A DNA stretch of 64,000 nt, from positions 1 through 64,000 of the forward strand of contig CAWUHX010000114.1 of NCBI GenBank assembly GCA_963922205.1. Direction: 5' to 3'. The position numbers and the translations under genes are program-made. This DNA comes from Romanomermis culicivorax. Its lineage: Eukaryota; Nematoda; Enoplea; Mermithida; Mermithidae. Positions 46,752 to 57,300 of this stretch are shown here, one piece after another; position 1 is the first letter of the stretch, and each line of letters opens with the position of its first letter. Below the pieces are notes generated by a model, which was given only the letters and a program-made list of their open reading frames with translations, had not been told where the DNA came from and searched no databases.

Positions 46752-49700
46752 ATTGAGTTGCGAGAAGGTCATGGTGCTGCGCATCCTGTGATATCTCTGC
46801 ATAAGACTCAGACCTGGCCAGGTGCTGCACACCATTGGTGGTCCTGTGGGATGAATTCGCCAGGTGCTGCGCACCATCGGATATCATCATAACTTCTCCC
46901 TCGGGTCTGTATAGGGGAATATCGTCAATACTCTCCCCGGCAAGGGAATTAGGATCGGGAAGGTGTGATAATGCATCAGCATTACCATTAGACCGACCTT
47001 TTCGTGGCCCAATAGTCAGTTTGAATTCAGCTAACGCGAGGCCCCACCGAGCTATCCGGGACGAAGGGTTCGGTTTCTCTAACACTGCCTTAACAGCAGT
47101 GTGGTCGGTCTGGACGACCACCTCATGTTGAAAGAGGTAAGGCCGAAAGTGCTTAACGAAATGGACAACCGCGAGAGTCTCTAACTCCGTTATAGTGTAG
47201 TTTTTCTCAGCTGCTGTTAACCCCCTACTGGCGTACGCAACAGGATGGTCGTATCCATTCTCGTCCAACTGGCTTAGAACTGCTCCTATCCCCGAAATGC
47301 TTGCATCAGTTTGAAGTATAAAGGATTTCGTAAAGTCCGGATGGCGCAGGACAGGAGGGTTCAACAACAGCCTTCGGAGTTCGTCGAACGCCGATTGCTG
47401 AGGTTTTGACCACTGGAAGGTAACTTCCTTCCGTAAGAGCTTGGTCAGCGGCTCGCTGAGCCGAGCGCAACCAGGGATGAAACGCCTATAATAAGACACA
47501 AGACCAAGAAAAGACTTGATGTCTTTAGCGTTTTGTGGAATGGGTAGATCCTGGACGGCAGCCAATTTGACTTTGTCTGGCTCGAGCCCCTTCTGTGAGA
47601 TGCGGTACCCGAGATATTCTACCTCAGAGTGCGAAAACTTGCACTTGCTCAGTCTGAGCTTCATTCCACCCTGACGGAGACGCGTAAACACATCCGTCAG
47701 GCGCTCAAGCATCTGGGTGTGAGAGTTCCCGAACACCAAGATGTCCTCGAGATAGGTCAGTGCAGTGCGCCACTGCAGTCCCCTAAGAAGCAGGTCCATG
47801 AGGCGTTGAAACGTCCCAGGGGCATTGCAGAGACCAAAAGGCAGATAGTTGAACTTGTAAAGTCCAATAGGTGTATTAAATGCCGTTTTTTCTCTGTCTG
47901 CCTCGGCAATAGGTATGGACCAGTAGGCGTTAGCCTGGTCAAGGGTAGTGAAGTATTTCATACCCTTGAGTGTGTCCAGGATATCATCAATCCGTGGGAG
48001 AGGATAGACATCCTTTTTCGTGACCTCGTTGAGACCACGAAAATCAACACACATCCGGTGTGACCCATTTTTCTTGCGAACCAAGACAGTGTTAGTAGCC
48101 CAGGGAGAAGTGCTAGGCCGGATAATACCTTTCTCTTGGAGCGCTTTGACCTCTTGTATGATGAGATCCTTTTCCTTGGGTGCGGTGCGGTAAGGGAAAC
48201 GGCGGACTGGGCGAGTGTCACCCGTGCTGATCTCATGGTGCACGAGGTCAGTGGAACCTGTGTCCTTGTCATCAACCGCGTAGAGGTCAGTAAATGTGAC
48301 CAGCAGATCGAGCAACGCTGTTTTATCCTGTGAGGAGATATCTGAAGATATCACAGCATTGGCTTCAACCCACTGATGGTCAAGAATGGTATCAGACTTG
48401 ACTGCCGATCCCTGTAAGGAATCAGTATGCATCTGCACATGACCGATGGTCGTGTGTGGGTAGAGAACCACTGCGTGTGTACTTGGGTTAACTACCTGTA
48501 GGGGTATGCGACCATTGGTCACAGTACTCACAGTACCAGCAAAGTATACATTACGTTGTTGACCCAAAAGAGGCTTAGGGAAGAAAGCTACTTCGGGCAC
48601 GGTTGCATATATTGAAGGTACGGGTGCAGTGAATTGTGTTAGCGAGCGAGGCTCAAGGACAATCAACTCCTGCAAGGGTAGTGCCCCACGAGCAGAAGGT
48701 GGATTGTGGACGAGGCCTTCACACGGAACTCGAAGTTCCTTGAACTGGAGAAAATATTTCTCCCAGCTCAAGCTGACGCAATTGAAACGTCCGAGGAAGT
48801 TCGTCCCCAAGACTAGTTCAGCCGAACAATTCTCTTGAACCTGGACTTGAATCCGTTCAGAGACATCAGCCACTGTCACCGTGACATAGGCAGAGCCTAG
48901 CAGTAGAATCGGGGACCCATTGGCTGCTATGGGGCGAGCCCTAGTCTCTGTGAGTACCAAGTCGGGTAACTGGACCGCCAACTTGTGATCCAGGAGCGAG
49001 AAAACTGCCCCTGTATCGATTAGAGCTTTGGCTTCTACCCAATTGTTCAGTAGAACCTTGATATGAGGGGTCCTCATCTCAGTGGGGAAGAAAGCTGATA
49101 CTACATGACCTGGGTCAGGTACAGAGTCATCAAAGCTCGACTCTGGCGCGTTGGTTCGCCTCGGTATAGGTAAGCCAGTGCGTCTGAGTAAACCTACCAG
49201 AGCATAGCCAACCGATGTTTCCGGATTGGCCTCAGGAGTTGGATGGACCTGAACAGTGAGTACATGATCTGACCTCTCTCCTGAGCTCTGAGTAGCTCCT
49301 AGTGATTCAACCTCAACATCAGAGAGTGGCGGCACCTCTAGTACAGGGGATGCAGGTGCATCAGAGTCACTAGGCTCGCGAAAACAGCCTGTCTCTAATG
49401 TAATTGGAGAATCTCTAGGCGGGGGTCGAGGACAGTTTGACCCTGACCTGGCCATGGAATGACCACTAGCCCATCTAGAAGAGGTCCTACTTCCTCTGGT
49501 TGACCCACGGGATGAGGCAATGGAGGAAGCTTGCGAGGGTGGCCGAGAAAGGGACGAAGTCCTTGATCTTGATCGAGACCCGGACCTGTGGGAGGCCCTT
49601 GACAGTGAACGTGTGTTCTCCCACCAGGGTTCGATCTGATCAATCTCGGCTGCTGTCAACAGAAGTGGCAGTTCTACTGCATTCAATCGACAGACATGTT

Positions 49701-50469
49701 GTTGGTAGTCAAACGTAATATTCTGGAATTGTTCTAGAAAGTCCAATCCAAGAATCAGATCGACCGGTGCCCAGAAAGGAGACGTAGTCTTACACACATG
49801 GAGATGTATATCCACTCGTGTGTGTGGCTGACGGGTTCCAGGCAACATTATCTCATACGGTCCTGAAAGGAGAGTATGAACGGCTTTACCATTGATACTC
49901 ATCAATGGGTTAAAGTCGTGATGTTGCTGGAAGGCCATTGCCGCCTTCGGACTCTCTTTGATCAGGGCTTTGTGAAGGCGCTGACTAATGATAGTCCGTG
50001 GACAACCAGTATCAAGGAAAGCTGGAGTTTCCTTGTGGTCAACCAGTACAACAAAACACAGAGTGATCCTGTCTAACTGAGTTGGCACATCGTTCTGTAC
50101 GTAATGAAAACCTACCCAACGCTGAACTTTCCGGAGGAGGTTCAACAGAGAGTATGGGCTAACAAACCGAACCTGTCTTTTCCGCAGGCGGTAGCTGAGG
50201 TAATAGGAGATCCCAACGTAGATGAGAAATCCTGTACCGGCCAGTACTGCCAGGGGAATAAGTGTGTTAAAGATTAGCTGCACTGGTCCGCTCAAAAGAG
50301 ACTGTAAGCCCTGCATGAGGTTGTGCTGCTGACCAGTAATCACATGGTTTGCTGCCAGACCAACACCTTCCAGTGAGGCTTTGATGTCAGTCCCTACCCC
50401 GGCAACCGCCTGATACAGGGTATCTGGTTGTAGGGATAAACCAGCCGTATAGTTTACCAACCGGTTCAA
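46666..50469 (-). CDS. Env anchor - tandem proteases - RT - RNase H ORF
   Basis: 1,267 codons without interruption. Residues 1-64 are a polar stem, 65-90 a hydrophobic membrane segment followed by RLRKRQ-type basic residues, together the C-terminal anchor of an envelope protein. A first retropepsin has DTG at 153-155 and ILGLDF near 239. A Ser/Arg-rich linker spans ~288-345. A second retropepsin has DTG at 485-487 and LVLGTNF near 552. Reverse transcriptase spans ~740-1,000, with Asp844 in [10 protein letters not shown], then [10 protein letters not shown], and YLED at 906-909 where the family has YLDD. RNase H follows with QTDAS. The ORF is in frame with the envelope ORF upstream, separated by one TAG. 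It ends in the 68-bp duplication. The Met start is arbitrary. Confidence 0.9.
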   Translation of the reverse strand: MNRLVNYTAGLSLQPDTLYQAVAGVGTDIKASLEGVGLAANHVITGQQHNLMQGLQSLLSGPVQLIFNTLIPLAVLAGTGFLIYVGISYYLSYRLRKRQVRFVSPYSLLNLLRKVQRWVGFHYVQNDVPTQLDRITLCFVVLVDHKETPAFLDTGCPRTIISQRLHKALIKESPKAAMAFQQHHDFNPLMSINGKAVHTLLSGPYEIMLPGTRQPHTRVDIHLHVCKTTSPFWAPVDLILGLDFLEQFQNITFDYQQHVCRLNAVELPLLLTAAEIDQIEPWWENTRSLSRASHRSGSRSRSRTSSLSRPPSQASSIASSRGSTRGSRTSSRWASGHSMARSGSNCPRPPPRDSPITLETGCFREPSDSDAPASPVLEVPPLSDVEVESLGATQSSGERSDHVLTVQVHPTPEANPETSVGYALVGLLRRTGLPIPRRTNAPESSFDDSVPDPGHVVSAFFPTEMRTPHIKVLLNNWVEAKALIDTGAVFSLLDHKLAVQLPDLVLTETRARPIAANGSPILLLGSAYVTVTVADVSERIQVQVQENCSAELVLGTNFLGRFNCVSLSWEKYFLQFKELRVPCEGLVHNPPSARGALPLQELIVLEPRSLTQFTAPVPSIYATVPEVAFFPKPLLGQQRNVYFAGTVSTVTNGRIPLQVVNPSTHAVVLYPHTTIGHVQMHTDSLQGSAVKSDTILDHQWVEANAVISSDISSQDKTALLDLLVTFTDLYAVDDKDTGSTDLVHHEISTGDTRPVRRFPYRTAPKEKDLIIQEVKALQEKGIIRPSTSPWATNTVLVRKKNGSHRMCVDFRGLNEVTKKDVYPLPRIDDILDTLKGMKYFTTLDQANAYWSIPIAEADREKTAFNTPIGLYKFNYLPFGLCNAPGTFQRLMDLLLRGLQWRTALTYLEDILVFGNSHTQMLERLTDVFTRLRQGGMKLRLSKCKFSHSEVEYLGYRISQKGLEPDKVKLAAVQDLPIPQNAKDIKSFLGLVSYYRRFIPGCARLSEPLTKLLRKEVTFQWSKPQQSAFDELRRLLLNPPVLRHPDFTKSFILQTDASISGIGAVLSQLDENGYDHPVAYASRGLTAAEKNYTITELETLAVVHFVKHFRPYLFQHEVVVQTDHTAVKAVLEKPNPSSRIARWGLALAEFKLTIGPRKGRSNGNADALSHLPDPNSLAGESIDDIPLYRPEGEVMMISDGAQHLANSSHRTTNGVQHLARSESYAEISQDAQHHDLLATQFQNPELASILRSLKPYGDQNDVNFRIRN

Positions 50470-50484
50470 GACCGCTTCAATTTG

Positions 50485-51984
50485 CTAAGTCTTGTAAACG
50501 TACTGTTTAAAGAAAGCAAAACTTGAAGGGGTCATGGCCAACTGATCATGAAAGAGCGCTGGAGCGTCAAAGTGAGTGACGTTGAAGCGCTGCTTCCAGA
50601 ACAGCTCCAGGGGAATATGGCTCACATGGACCGTGCCAGATTCAGTAAACCAGCCAGAGCGATTTCGGAAAATCCCGGTAAAGTGGTGGTCACACGGCAC
50701 CTTTGGACTGAATTTAGTGAGATCTGGGCCACCGGGGGTGGCAAAATAAATGGTACCGCCAACCTGTACGGGTAGATACTTGTAACAGGTGTCTCCCACT
50801 CGGTACGAATGATAGACATAAGTGGCGTTGACCTTTTGACAGGGCCATATCGTCAGTGCTTCACCCGTAAATTCCGCCGTCAGGTCATTCCTCTGGAGGA
50901 ATGCCCGGGCTCCTAGTGTAGGGTCAAAACGAAGCAACTGCCAAGTCAGATCAAGGTAGCGTTGAGCGTGAGAACACAACTCTAGCCACATGAATCCAAA
51001 ATTGTTAATTTCTGACTCTTTGATCTGCTGAGCCAGGTAATTCAGTTTGGCATTGACGGGGTCAGGGACGGAGTCCTTTGCCAATCTGAATAACCTCTGG
51101 GTCAGATTAAATCTTCCGTGGATGCGTAGAAGAAGACCCTGGTCCGTTCGCACTGTATTCAACCGGAGGTCAGGACACAGTCGAAACACGCGAGAGTTTC
51201 CCGGGATCTTCAGGGCAACTTGCAAATCATTGATGATGATGTGGTTCCCTGATACAGACGCAGTGTAATTACCTTGTGGCCGATAATGGCACTGTGCTGT
51301 AAAGTTTGTGGCAGGCCAAACAATTACCCCGTCTAGAGTAGTGCATTGACCTGCAGTGGGACTGCATCCGCCTACATCTCCTAAGGTACTTAGAGCTGTA
51401 GTGCCATCCCACGAAGCGACCTGTCCCTCCTCGATGAAAAGGTTAGTCACTGTCTTGCAGACGTCATTGCAGCACCATGAGTACATCACCTCCAGTGTTT
51501 GGTTAGTGCTATAAAAGCCAGGACGTATTTCCACGAGCTTTTGTAAACCAAACACCTTTGTGCGATGTGCTAGTGTACACGCCGCAGGCGCGAGGTGCTG
51601 AGTAGTAATGACGTCCGCAGTAATGCCCCTAGATCCGAAAAAACCAGTATTTGTGCATACCTTACGATTCCGCAAGGTACATTTCCATGCTTTAGTCGTG
51701 ATTGGATCGGAAATAGGTACATATACTGTAACATTCATGCGTCGTGGACTCCACGAAGATTTTGGTGGTTTGCATTCAACTTTTTGAGGTAACTCAAGTG
51801 GATGACTGCTTCTTGAAAGACCACAAAATTGGTATTGAGTAGCATGTGTTGCAGAGCTCATTCCTAAGAACAGTAGTGTCACGAAGGCCCACTTTATTAC
51901 AAACAAAATATTTACAAACGGTGTTTGCAAATTTACACCAAAATTTACAGTTTTCACCTGTCGGGCGGCTTCATTCTTCGATGT
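50485..51984 (-). CDS. Envelope-like surface glycoprotein (head)
   Basis: About 499 residues if started at the Met at 51,984; the frame is open to 52,068, but the first 28 residues overlap the preceding ORF. Near the N-terminus is a ~25-residue hydrophobic segment typical of a signal peptide or signal anchor. It is followed by a Cys-rich ectodomain with eight N-glycosylation sequons. It ends at TAG (50,487-50,485) before any membrane anchor; the stem and anchor lie immediately after, in the same frame, at the start of the pol ORF. It most resembles glycoproteins captured by LTR elements from RNA viruses (chuvirus-like or other class III types are candidates), but I cannot assign the family by eye. 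Its role would be cell entry. Position between gag and pol is unusual. Confidence 0.75.
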   Translation of the reverse strand, partial: TSKNEAARQVKTVNFGVNLQTPFVNILFVIKWAFVTLLFLGMSSATHATQYQFCGLSRSSHPLELPQKVECKPPKSSWSPRRMNVTVYVPISDPITTKAWKCTLRNRKVCTNTGFFGSRGITADVITTQHLAPAACTLAHRTKVFGLQKLVEIRPGFYSTNQTLEVMYSWCCNDVCKTVTNLFIEEGQVASWDGTTALSTLGDVGGCSPTAGQCTTLDGVIVWPATNFTAQCHYRPQGNYTASVSGNHIIINDLQVALKIPGNSRVFRLCPDLRLNTVRTDQGLLLRIHGRFNLTQRLFRLAKDSVPDPVNAKLNYLAQQIKESEINNFGFMWLELCSHAQRYLDLTWQLLRFDPTLGARAFLQRNDLTAEFTGEALTIWPCQKVNATYVYHSYRVGDTCYKYLPVQVGGTIYFATPGGPDLTKFSPKVPCDHHFTGIFRNRSGWFTESGTVHVSHIPLELFWKQRFNVTHFDAPALFHDQLAMTPSSFAFFKQYVYKT

Positions 51985-52665
51985 CATTGTCGTCGGATGA
52001 CACGGGCTCCTCTCCGGGGAAGTCGATGACCAAGCCTCCGCACGGGTGGACTTCTCGAAGAAGGCCAATCTTCGGGGACCGCGGGACGGTTGCCGTCAGG
52101 AATGGCGACGCCTCGGTGACGTTGACAGCGTTGTTAACGGCGGGCAATGGTTCTCCAAAAGCGTTGGCGACCGGTTGCTGTTGCGCAATCACCGTCAGTG
52201 TTTGGGCTCCCATCTTCATTGTTGTCGGTGACGTGGCAACAACTGCTGTGGGCCGCACGTTGCGACTGGCCTCCTCCACAGTGCGGCGGACGGCGTCCAC
52301 TGCCGGTGACGACGGTTCACCGTCCAACAGGATCTTGTCCACCGGGGTGGCGCGAATAGTTCCGTCGGCGATAAACTCGAGCGCCCATCGAGCGACGTCG
52401 GGTCCCAAAATCCGCAACACCGCCGGTGCCGAGAGCATGACGTCAGCGGCCGTAAGCGCCTCAACCTCGAACGGCTCGTTGAGTAGCGCCCAGGGGAGGT
52501 GCAGATACTTTTTGGCCAAATCGGTTGACCAAACAGCCCGCATTGCCTCTGTGACGGATGAGGAATCTGTAAACAAGAAATCATTAAAGCTGGAGACTTA
52601 TAAGGACATCTGATTTCCAGATCTGAAACTTCAGAAAAAGAAGGTAGTTTACCTATCAGATTCAT
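51971..52665 (-). CDS. Spliced accessory ORF between gag and env
   Basis: Exon 2 (52,566-51,971) is a 201-codon frame of ordinary protein-like composition with a hydrophobic/acidic mix, ending in an acidic tail and TGA. An 86-nt intron (52,652-52,567) with donor GATAG|GTAAAC and acceptor TTGTTTACAG joins it in phase to a short upstream exon starting at ATG 52,665, giving 202 residues. The upstream frame is open further back, so the true start may lie upstream. Its stop overlaps the probable envelope start by 14 nt. No family is recognised; a gag-derived or matrix-like role is only a guess. Confidence 0.55.
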
Positions 52666-53268
52666 CGATTCCAATTGACCGACGACCTCCAATGCGGAGT
52701 CCGTGGGAATTCAGGGCGGCGGTCCCTGGTTGATAACACGTGCCGGTGGCGCCATTGTACCTTCCATCGGTCGATACGACGCGATTACGCTGACGTTGCC
52801 AGTCGTTTTCGGTGTCATTGACGGGTTTACGTTGACCGGCGTCGCCTATTTCGGTGGCGGCGGCGGAAAGGCTGACGACGGAGTCGATGCCGAAACCACT
52901 GCGGCAGCTGAAAACCCAATACTGATTATACAGACAGGATAACACAGTTGTGAGTGATCCGCCAGATGTTCAGCCAGAACTTCATCATCCAGATCAAAGA
53001 GATCTGGGTGAAGAAGACCGTCGGTAGCCCCTACAGCATTATTTCGCCGTGGGGGTGACCGATATTGGTTCCCTGTCCCGTGAGGAGTTGGATCAGCATA
53101 TCGCCAAAAATTTCCACTTGCCCCCTGAGGAGAGTAATTAGAATTACCAAAATTAGTCTCACCAGGCAATGTCGAACTTCGGTTTGGGCAGGCCGAAGCC
53201 TGGTGCACTCGTAACTTTCGGCAATGCGGGCAGGGTCTGTCGCATCAGTCGGTCGGGTGCGCCCTCGT
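52666..53268 (-). pseudogene. Gag-to-accessory interval, interrupted frame
   Basis: The gag frame continues past its TGA but meets further stops (TGA 53,247-53,245, TAG 52,848-52,846, TGA 52,713-52,711). Between them is a possible second zinc knuckle, CPHC at 53,232-53,221 followed by His and Cys (CX2CX5HX4C), and a proline-rich stretch. A +1 frame is also open from gag to 53,031. Which frame is ancestral is not settled; this copy looks broken here. Confidence 0.45.
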
Positions 53269-54315
53269 TCAAAAAAAATAGCAACGGCTGGCGCCGGTGG
53301 CGGTGGCGGTGCTGCGGCCAGCGCTATCGGGATGTTGGGCCCGGCAATTAGCGTCGTTGTGGGTGCAGCGTCCATGGTAGGAGCACATCTGTAGATGTGC
53401 CCCTGATGGGCGGTCGCCAGCGGTCTGGACACGCGTCAACGGCGTCGATGACGGCGTCGAATTTCTCGAAGGCGGCGCCGATTGCTGAGCTGTAAGTCGG
53501 GCAACGTGAGCCGTAAGCCGGGCCATCTCCGATTGTAAATGTCGAATTTCGTCGGAGGGCGTTACCGACGGACGTTGAGCGGTGCCCCTCTGATTCGACA
53601 TTGACCTGACGTTGTCGGCGGTCCTTTGTTCTGAAGAGAAAACAGCATTAGATGGGGCAGTATACCTAATCTCATCCCGAAAAATCTGCGATTCTGCGTA
53701 ACAGGCTGCTTTGAGAGTCTCTTCAAGAGTTGTGAACTCCCTGAACTTAATACTATCTCTAAGGACTGGTTTCAACCCTCTCAGAAAGATAGGTTTTATA
53801 ATAGAATCCCTAACGTCAGTCGCCAGATCCGGATAAGCCACCCTGGACAGTCTCTTAAGGTGCTCAAGGTAGACTATCGCAGACTCAGTGGGCTTCTGCA
53901 GGCGATCTTGAATCAACCGCTGATGCAGATCTGAGTCACGCCCTACTGGAAAGTCTCTCCTAAGAAAAGCCGTGAACTCTTCGTAGCGGGTAGGCTGCGG
54001 AGTACCACTGCTAAAGTCCCGGTAGGATGCCAGAGCAGGACCTGTGAGGCACGACTCCAAAAACGCGATTTTATATGCATGATCGGCTTCTGTTACCCCT
54101 TGAAGTGTAAAGAAACGGGTCAAGTGAGATATAAAATCCGTAATTGACTCACCAAAAGCACCTGAAAAGGCAGGAGGGGCCATGAAGCTGGACACAGGAG
54201 GGTGCCTTCTGCCATTCATAGCCTCCAGCTTTTGGTTGAGTGGTCCAAGGGCATTCTCAAATGCAGCTTGGACCTTATTCTCAATCTGTGAAGGTAAATC
54301 AATTTCTGACTTCAT
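53269..54315 (-). CDS. Gag polyprotein
   Basis: 348 residues with the retrotransposon Gag pattern: a helical N-terminal region (~1-40), then a capsid-like domain (~45-210) with FSGAFGESITDFISHLTRFF and LRRDFPVGRD. A Cys/His knuckle CSYHGRCTHNDANC lies near residue 314. It packages element RNA into particles. It ends at TGA inside a run of eight T (plus-strand A8 at 53,271-53,278). This run may be a frameshift site or an indel in this copy. The ATG at 54,315 is the first after an upstream in-frame TAA. Confidence 0.85.
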   Translation of the reverse strand: MKSEIDLPSQIENKVQAAFENALGPLNQKLEAMNGRRHPPVSSFMAPPAFSGAFGESITDFISHLTRFFTLQGVTEADHAYKIAFLESCLTGPALASYRDFSSGTPQPTRYEEFTAFLRRDFPVGRDSDLHQRLIQDRLQKPTESAIVYLEHLKRLSRVAYPDLATDVRDSIIKPIFLRGLKPVLRDSIKFREFTTLEETLKAACYAESQIFRDEIRYTAPSNAVFSSEQRTADNVRSMSNQRGTAQRPSVTPSDEIRHLQSEMARLTAHVARLTAQQSAPPSRNSTPSSTPLTRVQTAGDRPSGAHLQMCSYHGRCTHNDANCRAQHPDSAGRSTATATGASRCYFF

Positions 54316-57300
54316 GGATGAGAATTCGTCTTCCTGTAAGGTGTCTAAGACTGATGATCGTGCCTGTGAAGTTATTCGATCAAACTGAATAGAGAGAGGC
54401 TCACTTGTCTGCTTAAGCTTAGTACTAAGGCGACAGGAACGTCTAAGTGTCTCTATTTTGTAGAAGTGAAGTAAGAGTTACTTTTGTAGTCGCGTGGCGA
54501 GGAAGCGCGGGAAGTACGAGATCGTTTGCGCGACGGCGTGTTGAGGCTGTAACTCTTGTTCTTTACAATATCTAGCGGCCACTCAGCGATGGGGCTAGAA
54601 AAGAACAAGGTTTTAGCTTTCAGAACAGCCAGGAGAGAAGATAGGTTGACTCAGAAGGGAATTTATCTGGTCACCTACGTAGTTAAAGAGGGGATAACCC
54701 AAGTGTAAAGAGAGGGAAAATTATACCCAAACTTTAAGGATGAATGGGGCAAGACCCGGTTATTTGAACCAAAAGTAAGATAAATTTGCATAAAAGTGGT
54801 GGAACTCCAAACATAAAATTAAGGAATCGACGTGAGGACGTACGGATAAACCCGCTCAAAAGGGAATTTTATTTGGAGGTTAAGTCCGGTGTGCTAGTTT
54901 ACAAACTTTGGGATATGGGAGGGCTCGTAACCGACAAAGTCCTACTCACCAGGAGTAGCGCATGAAGTAGCTTAAGAATTAATAAGTAATGGGGGACAAC
55001 TCAAAGTAAACTTAGTAGGTGCTAATAGATAGAGACAAAATTAGTTTACAAACCAGACTACGCAAAGGGGAACGCACTATTACGCAATCGGCCTCACTCA
55101 CTAGGAGCAATTGCAAACTCTGAAAAGTGTGATGACTAGACAGGAGGATCCCGGGAGGATGTCATTCGCGTATATGCTACAACCGTGCCCAAAACGGGAA
55201 TGCGCGTTTCGAACAGAACGGGTACTCTCCAGGAGTATTATGTACAGCTGGGGGCCGGGTTTCCGTTCACTGAGATGAAGTGAGGATCGCAGGTCACCAG
55301 TTGAGATATAAGAGCACCAGGTACCAAGGTGCTATTCTGACACACTCAGTCAGGAAAAGGGCATGGGGGTCCTTGGCCCAGCTGTGCCAAAGGTGGAGGT
55401 GGGGAAATGCAGGCTTCCTCCTATGAATCGAGGCTAGGCTCAACGCATCTTGAGATCAGGGGTACAGTCTGTCTCGAATAAATGAGTGTAAAGTGAGGAG
55501 CTAAGGCCGACTTAGTTGTAACGTGTTTAGGCGGACTCGAACACCTTCGCATAGGCGGACTAGTGGTTATATTATGCTAAGGGACAAACCAGCGGAGGCG
55601 GACTCAGGATTAAGGGCGACTCTAGTGCGGACATTATTAGGCCAGCAAACGAAGGCGTTTGAGTGTAAAGAAAAGAATACAGGGGGGTCTTTTACACTTT
55701 AGGCCCAACCAGTGGCTGTGCCGTAATTCCTGAGGAATTATTCTGGTGGGGACACTAAAGGAGATTATGGATGAGAAAGAAATGAGAGAATTTAGATAAG
55801 AAATTTACAATAAGGTTGTCAACCCTTGCGGTTGTTAGACACAGGCAGTACTGACTGCAAATGCCCAACAGTTGGGTATGTTGAACAACCAACCCAGCTG
55901 AGGCCGAGTGAAAACCCGTTCGAACCTGCAGTTAAAGCTTAAAAGTAGTCACGTGCTGATCCATCAGTGCTGCTACCCTTGCGGCCAACTTGATCAGTAC
56001 CACGGACCGAGTGCATCTCAAGTTGTGTGAGCATGTTGACCGATGTTTCCCAGGCACCAGTAACACACAGACACAACCCTAAACAAGAGCCGTAGGTGAG
56101 AAAGTAATTCTACAATCATCACCTAGGACTCAAGTGGCATCTTGGAAACCCACAGTAACCCGGTGCTGACGTCAAAAGATGTGATATACACCACCACACA
56201 CTCGGTGCTGACCTCAGGTGACTGGGATGTAAGTGCCATAATCTCATATTGCAGTATGTACGCCAAGAAGTAAGGGCCTACGGCTACAAACTCCTTATGG
56301 CAATACGGGGCATGGCTGTTGCTGACGCCAGAATAAGACTGTAGAGTCTTAATTCCGATACTGGAATAGAGACTGATCATTGTGGACATCAGTAGATAGG
56401 GCCCTAGGCCAGCAACCTTGCTACGACAACACAGAGCATCGCCGTTGCTGACGTCAAAAGGTAATAGCTGAGTTTCAGTTATCCTACGACAATGATATGA
56501 GATGCAGTTGTTGCAGACGCCAGATGTGTGGTTTGTAAGGCCTCACATCTCCGAACAACAATACGATGCATTGTTGTTGCTGACGTCAAGGACTGAAGTC
56601 GGAATAGCCGACCAATCCTAGTGCAACAACACGAGCCTCTGCTGTTGCAGACGTCAGAAAGACAGTGCCATACGGTCACCATCCCGCAATAACAACCTGC
56701 TACGTTGCGATTGCTGACGTCAGAGGTAGAGCCGGAGGGCCACCCACCCCTTAAAGCAACAGCAAGGGATGCAGCTGTTGCTGACGCAGGGGGAGGACAC
56801 GGAGAACCATCAACCCCTTAGTGGCCACATGCCATGTGGCCATTCTGACGTCAGGGGCATGACCCCGCTAGTCACGCCTCAGTGCAACAGCAGCATGTGA
56901 GGTAGTTGCGGACGTCAGAGGTGGGGTTGCACAAGACACAACACCTCATAACAACAACCCAATAAGTAGTTGTTGCTGACGTTGGTGGTCCCGATCAATA
57001 AGATCCTCACCACGTGCAACCACCCAGCGAAAGAAGAAAAAGAAAAAGAAGAAGACCGTGCAGTAGTGGAAAAATAATAAAAATGACCTACTGAAGGTTT
57101 GCCAACTATGAGGCATGTGTGACCAACGAAGAAAAAGTTTTGTTTTTGATAAATTTGAATAGAAGTGAGAAGGAGAATGTTTTGTTTTTTTTTTTGGGGT
57201 AGGAGAAGGATAAATTTTAATTTGTTTGTTTAGAAAAAGGAGAAAGGGGAAAAAAAGGGTTATTAGTTTTTATTTGATTTGATTTTTGAGATAAGAAAAT

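Noticed and set aside
52216..52692. 158-codon minus-strand ORF overlapping the accessory ORF
   Set aside because: Cys/Arg/Ser-rich alternative frame of the better-supported spliced ORF. It begins without an ATG and runs through the predicted intron.
45551..52848. Reassignment of UAG to a sense codon
   Set aside because: Host exons of serrate and gamma-glutamyl hydrolase (about 1,190 codons) contain no in-frame UAG, so the TAGs in the LTR element are better explained as decay or readthrough.
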